DNA from: an uncultured Ignavibacteria bacterium
Lineage (GTDB): Bacteria > Bacteroidota > Ignavibacteria > Kapaibacteriales > Kapaibacteriaceae
Direction of reading: 5' to 3'
Length of the DNA stretch: 64,000 nucleotides
Assembly: GCA_903939735.1 (NCBI GenBank)
Contig: CAJAIA010000030.1
Span: 1-64,000 of the forward strand
How positions within the stretch are numbered: position 1 is the first letter of the stretch; every line of letters starts with the position of its first letter. Position numbers and translations under genes: made by a program. Below the pieces are notes generated by a model. It searched no databases. It was not told the DNA's origin and saw only the letters and a list, made by a program, of their open reading frames with translations. Below are positions 63,886 through 64,000 of the stretch, in pieces.

Positions 63886-64000
63886 TAGACGTTCCGGAAC
63901 GTGATTGTAATGACCCCTTCCATGATACGTGCGTCACCCGGGGGCAGCTCCTTGAACCGCCAGAGCTTGAGCGCACGTTCTACCGCTGAATTTACCGCAG
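63885..64000 (-). CDS. TonB C-terminal domain protein, 3' end only
   Basis: The last 37 codons of a minus-strand gene that begins beyond the window. They read ALKLWRFKELPPGDAR followed by GVITITFRNV and a TAA at 63887-63885. The pattern W-R-F-x-P-x-P-x-G, a short loop and a final T-I-T-F-R strand is that of the TonB family C-terminal domain, which contacts TonB boxes of receptors. Whether the gene is a full TonB energy transducer cannot be told. Confidence 0.7.
   Translation of the reverse strand, partial: AVNSAVERALKLWRFKELPPGDARIMEGVITITFRNV

Noticed and set aside
1-64000. Search for rRNA, tRNA, CRISPR arrays, insertion sequences and phage genes
   Set aside because: No cloverleaf, T-loop in a hairpin context, repeat-spacer series, transposase motif or terminal inverted repeats were seen. 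Gene-free gaps are too short for rRNA. A tRNA scan would be decisive for tRNAs.

Overview
The window is a gene-dense bacterial chromosome segment of about 50 percent G+C (estimated by eye). Several signs point to the Bacteroidota side of the FCB group: the type IX secretion translocon protein SprA, a PorV/PorQ-type outer-membrane protein, a secreted protein with a type IX sorting tail, a DUF5686 outer-membrane protein, the Bacteroidota form of GlmU-like protein, a CTP synthase carrying the Bacteroidota glutaminase motif APGFG, and promoters with the Bacteroidota -7 box TAnnTTTG. A deep branch (Kapabacteria, Ignavibacteria or Chlorobi-like) is my inference, because an ImuB/DnaE2 mutasome is present and there is no UmuC-type polymerase next to the LexA/UmuD-like repressor. 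I saw no rRNA, tRNA, CRISPR array, insertion sequence or phage gene. Almost everything is vertically inherited housekeeping or envelope biology.

Layout. 1-10.4 kb: end of a TonB-dependent receptor, lptB and htrA, priA and purT, then a DUF5686 outer-membrane protein paired with an orphan sugar-binding lipoprotein. 10.4-15.8 kb: one tightly overlapped operon, pyrG, glmU-like, SDR and a secreted CAP-domain protein, closed by a strong terminator. 16.0-21.2 kb: an SOS-type cassette made of a self-cleaving XRE/S24 repressor, a truncated ImuB, a 78-residue DUF6504-like protein and DnaE2, with repeated operator-like sequences. 21.2-26.0 kb: truA, an M48 protease, an M55 peptidase, mtaB and a hot-dog protein. 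25.4-32.1 kb: a seven-gene minus-strand operon, parA, parB, ybgC, porQ-like, lycopene cyclase, a VWA membrane protein and ogg. 32.2-41.8 kb: sprA and a divergent GH2-like/membrane fusion. 41.8-48.9 kb: hrcA-grpE-dnaJ, a ComEA-like protein, a DUF3822-like protein, rsmD, coaD, rimO and an outer-membrane protein. 49-55.2 kb: pheS-lolD-TM protein, infC-rpmI-rplT, lon and rpmG. 55.3-64 kb: MazG-like protein and an orphan response regulator, holB, uvrC, a MoxR/VWA pair, ugd, a small membrane protein and the C-terminus of a TonB-like protein.

Two things stand out. First, the mutasome is a reduced version: no ImuA, an ImuB without the first half of its palm domain, and a coupled DUF6504-like protein. 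Second, many transcription units carry a TAnnTTTG or TAnnTTCG box only 3-6 bases before the start codon, so their mRNAs should be leaderless or nearly so. Genes within operons overlap by 1-20 bases, and half of the convergent gene pairs overlap at their stop codons. The only stretch above 300 bases without a gene is 15738-16099, which holds a terminator and the SOS control region.
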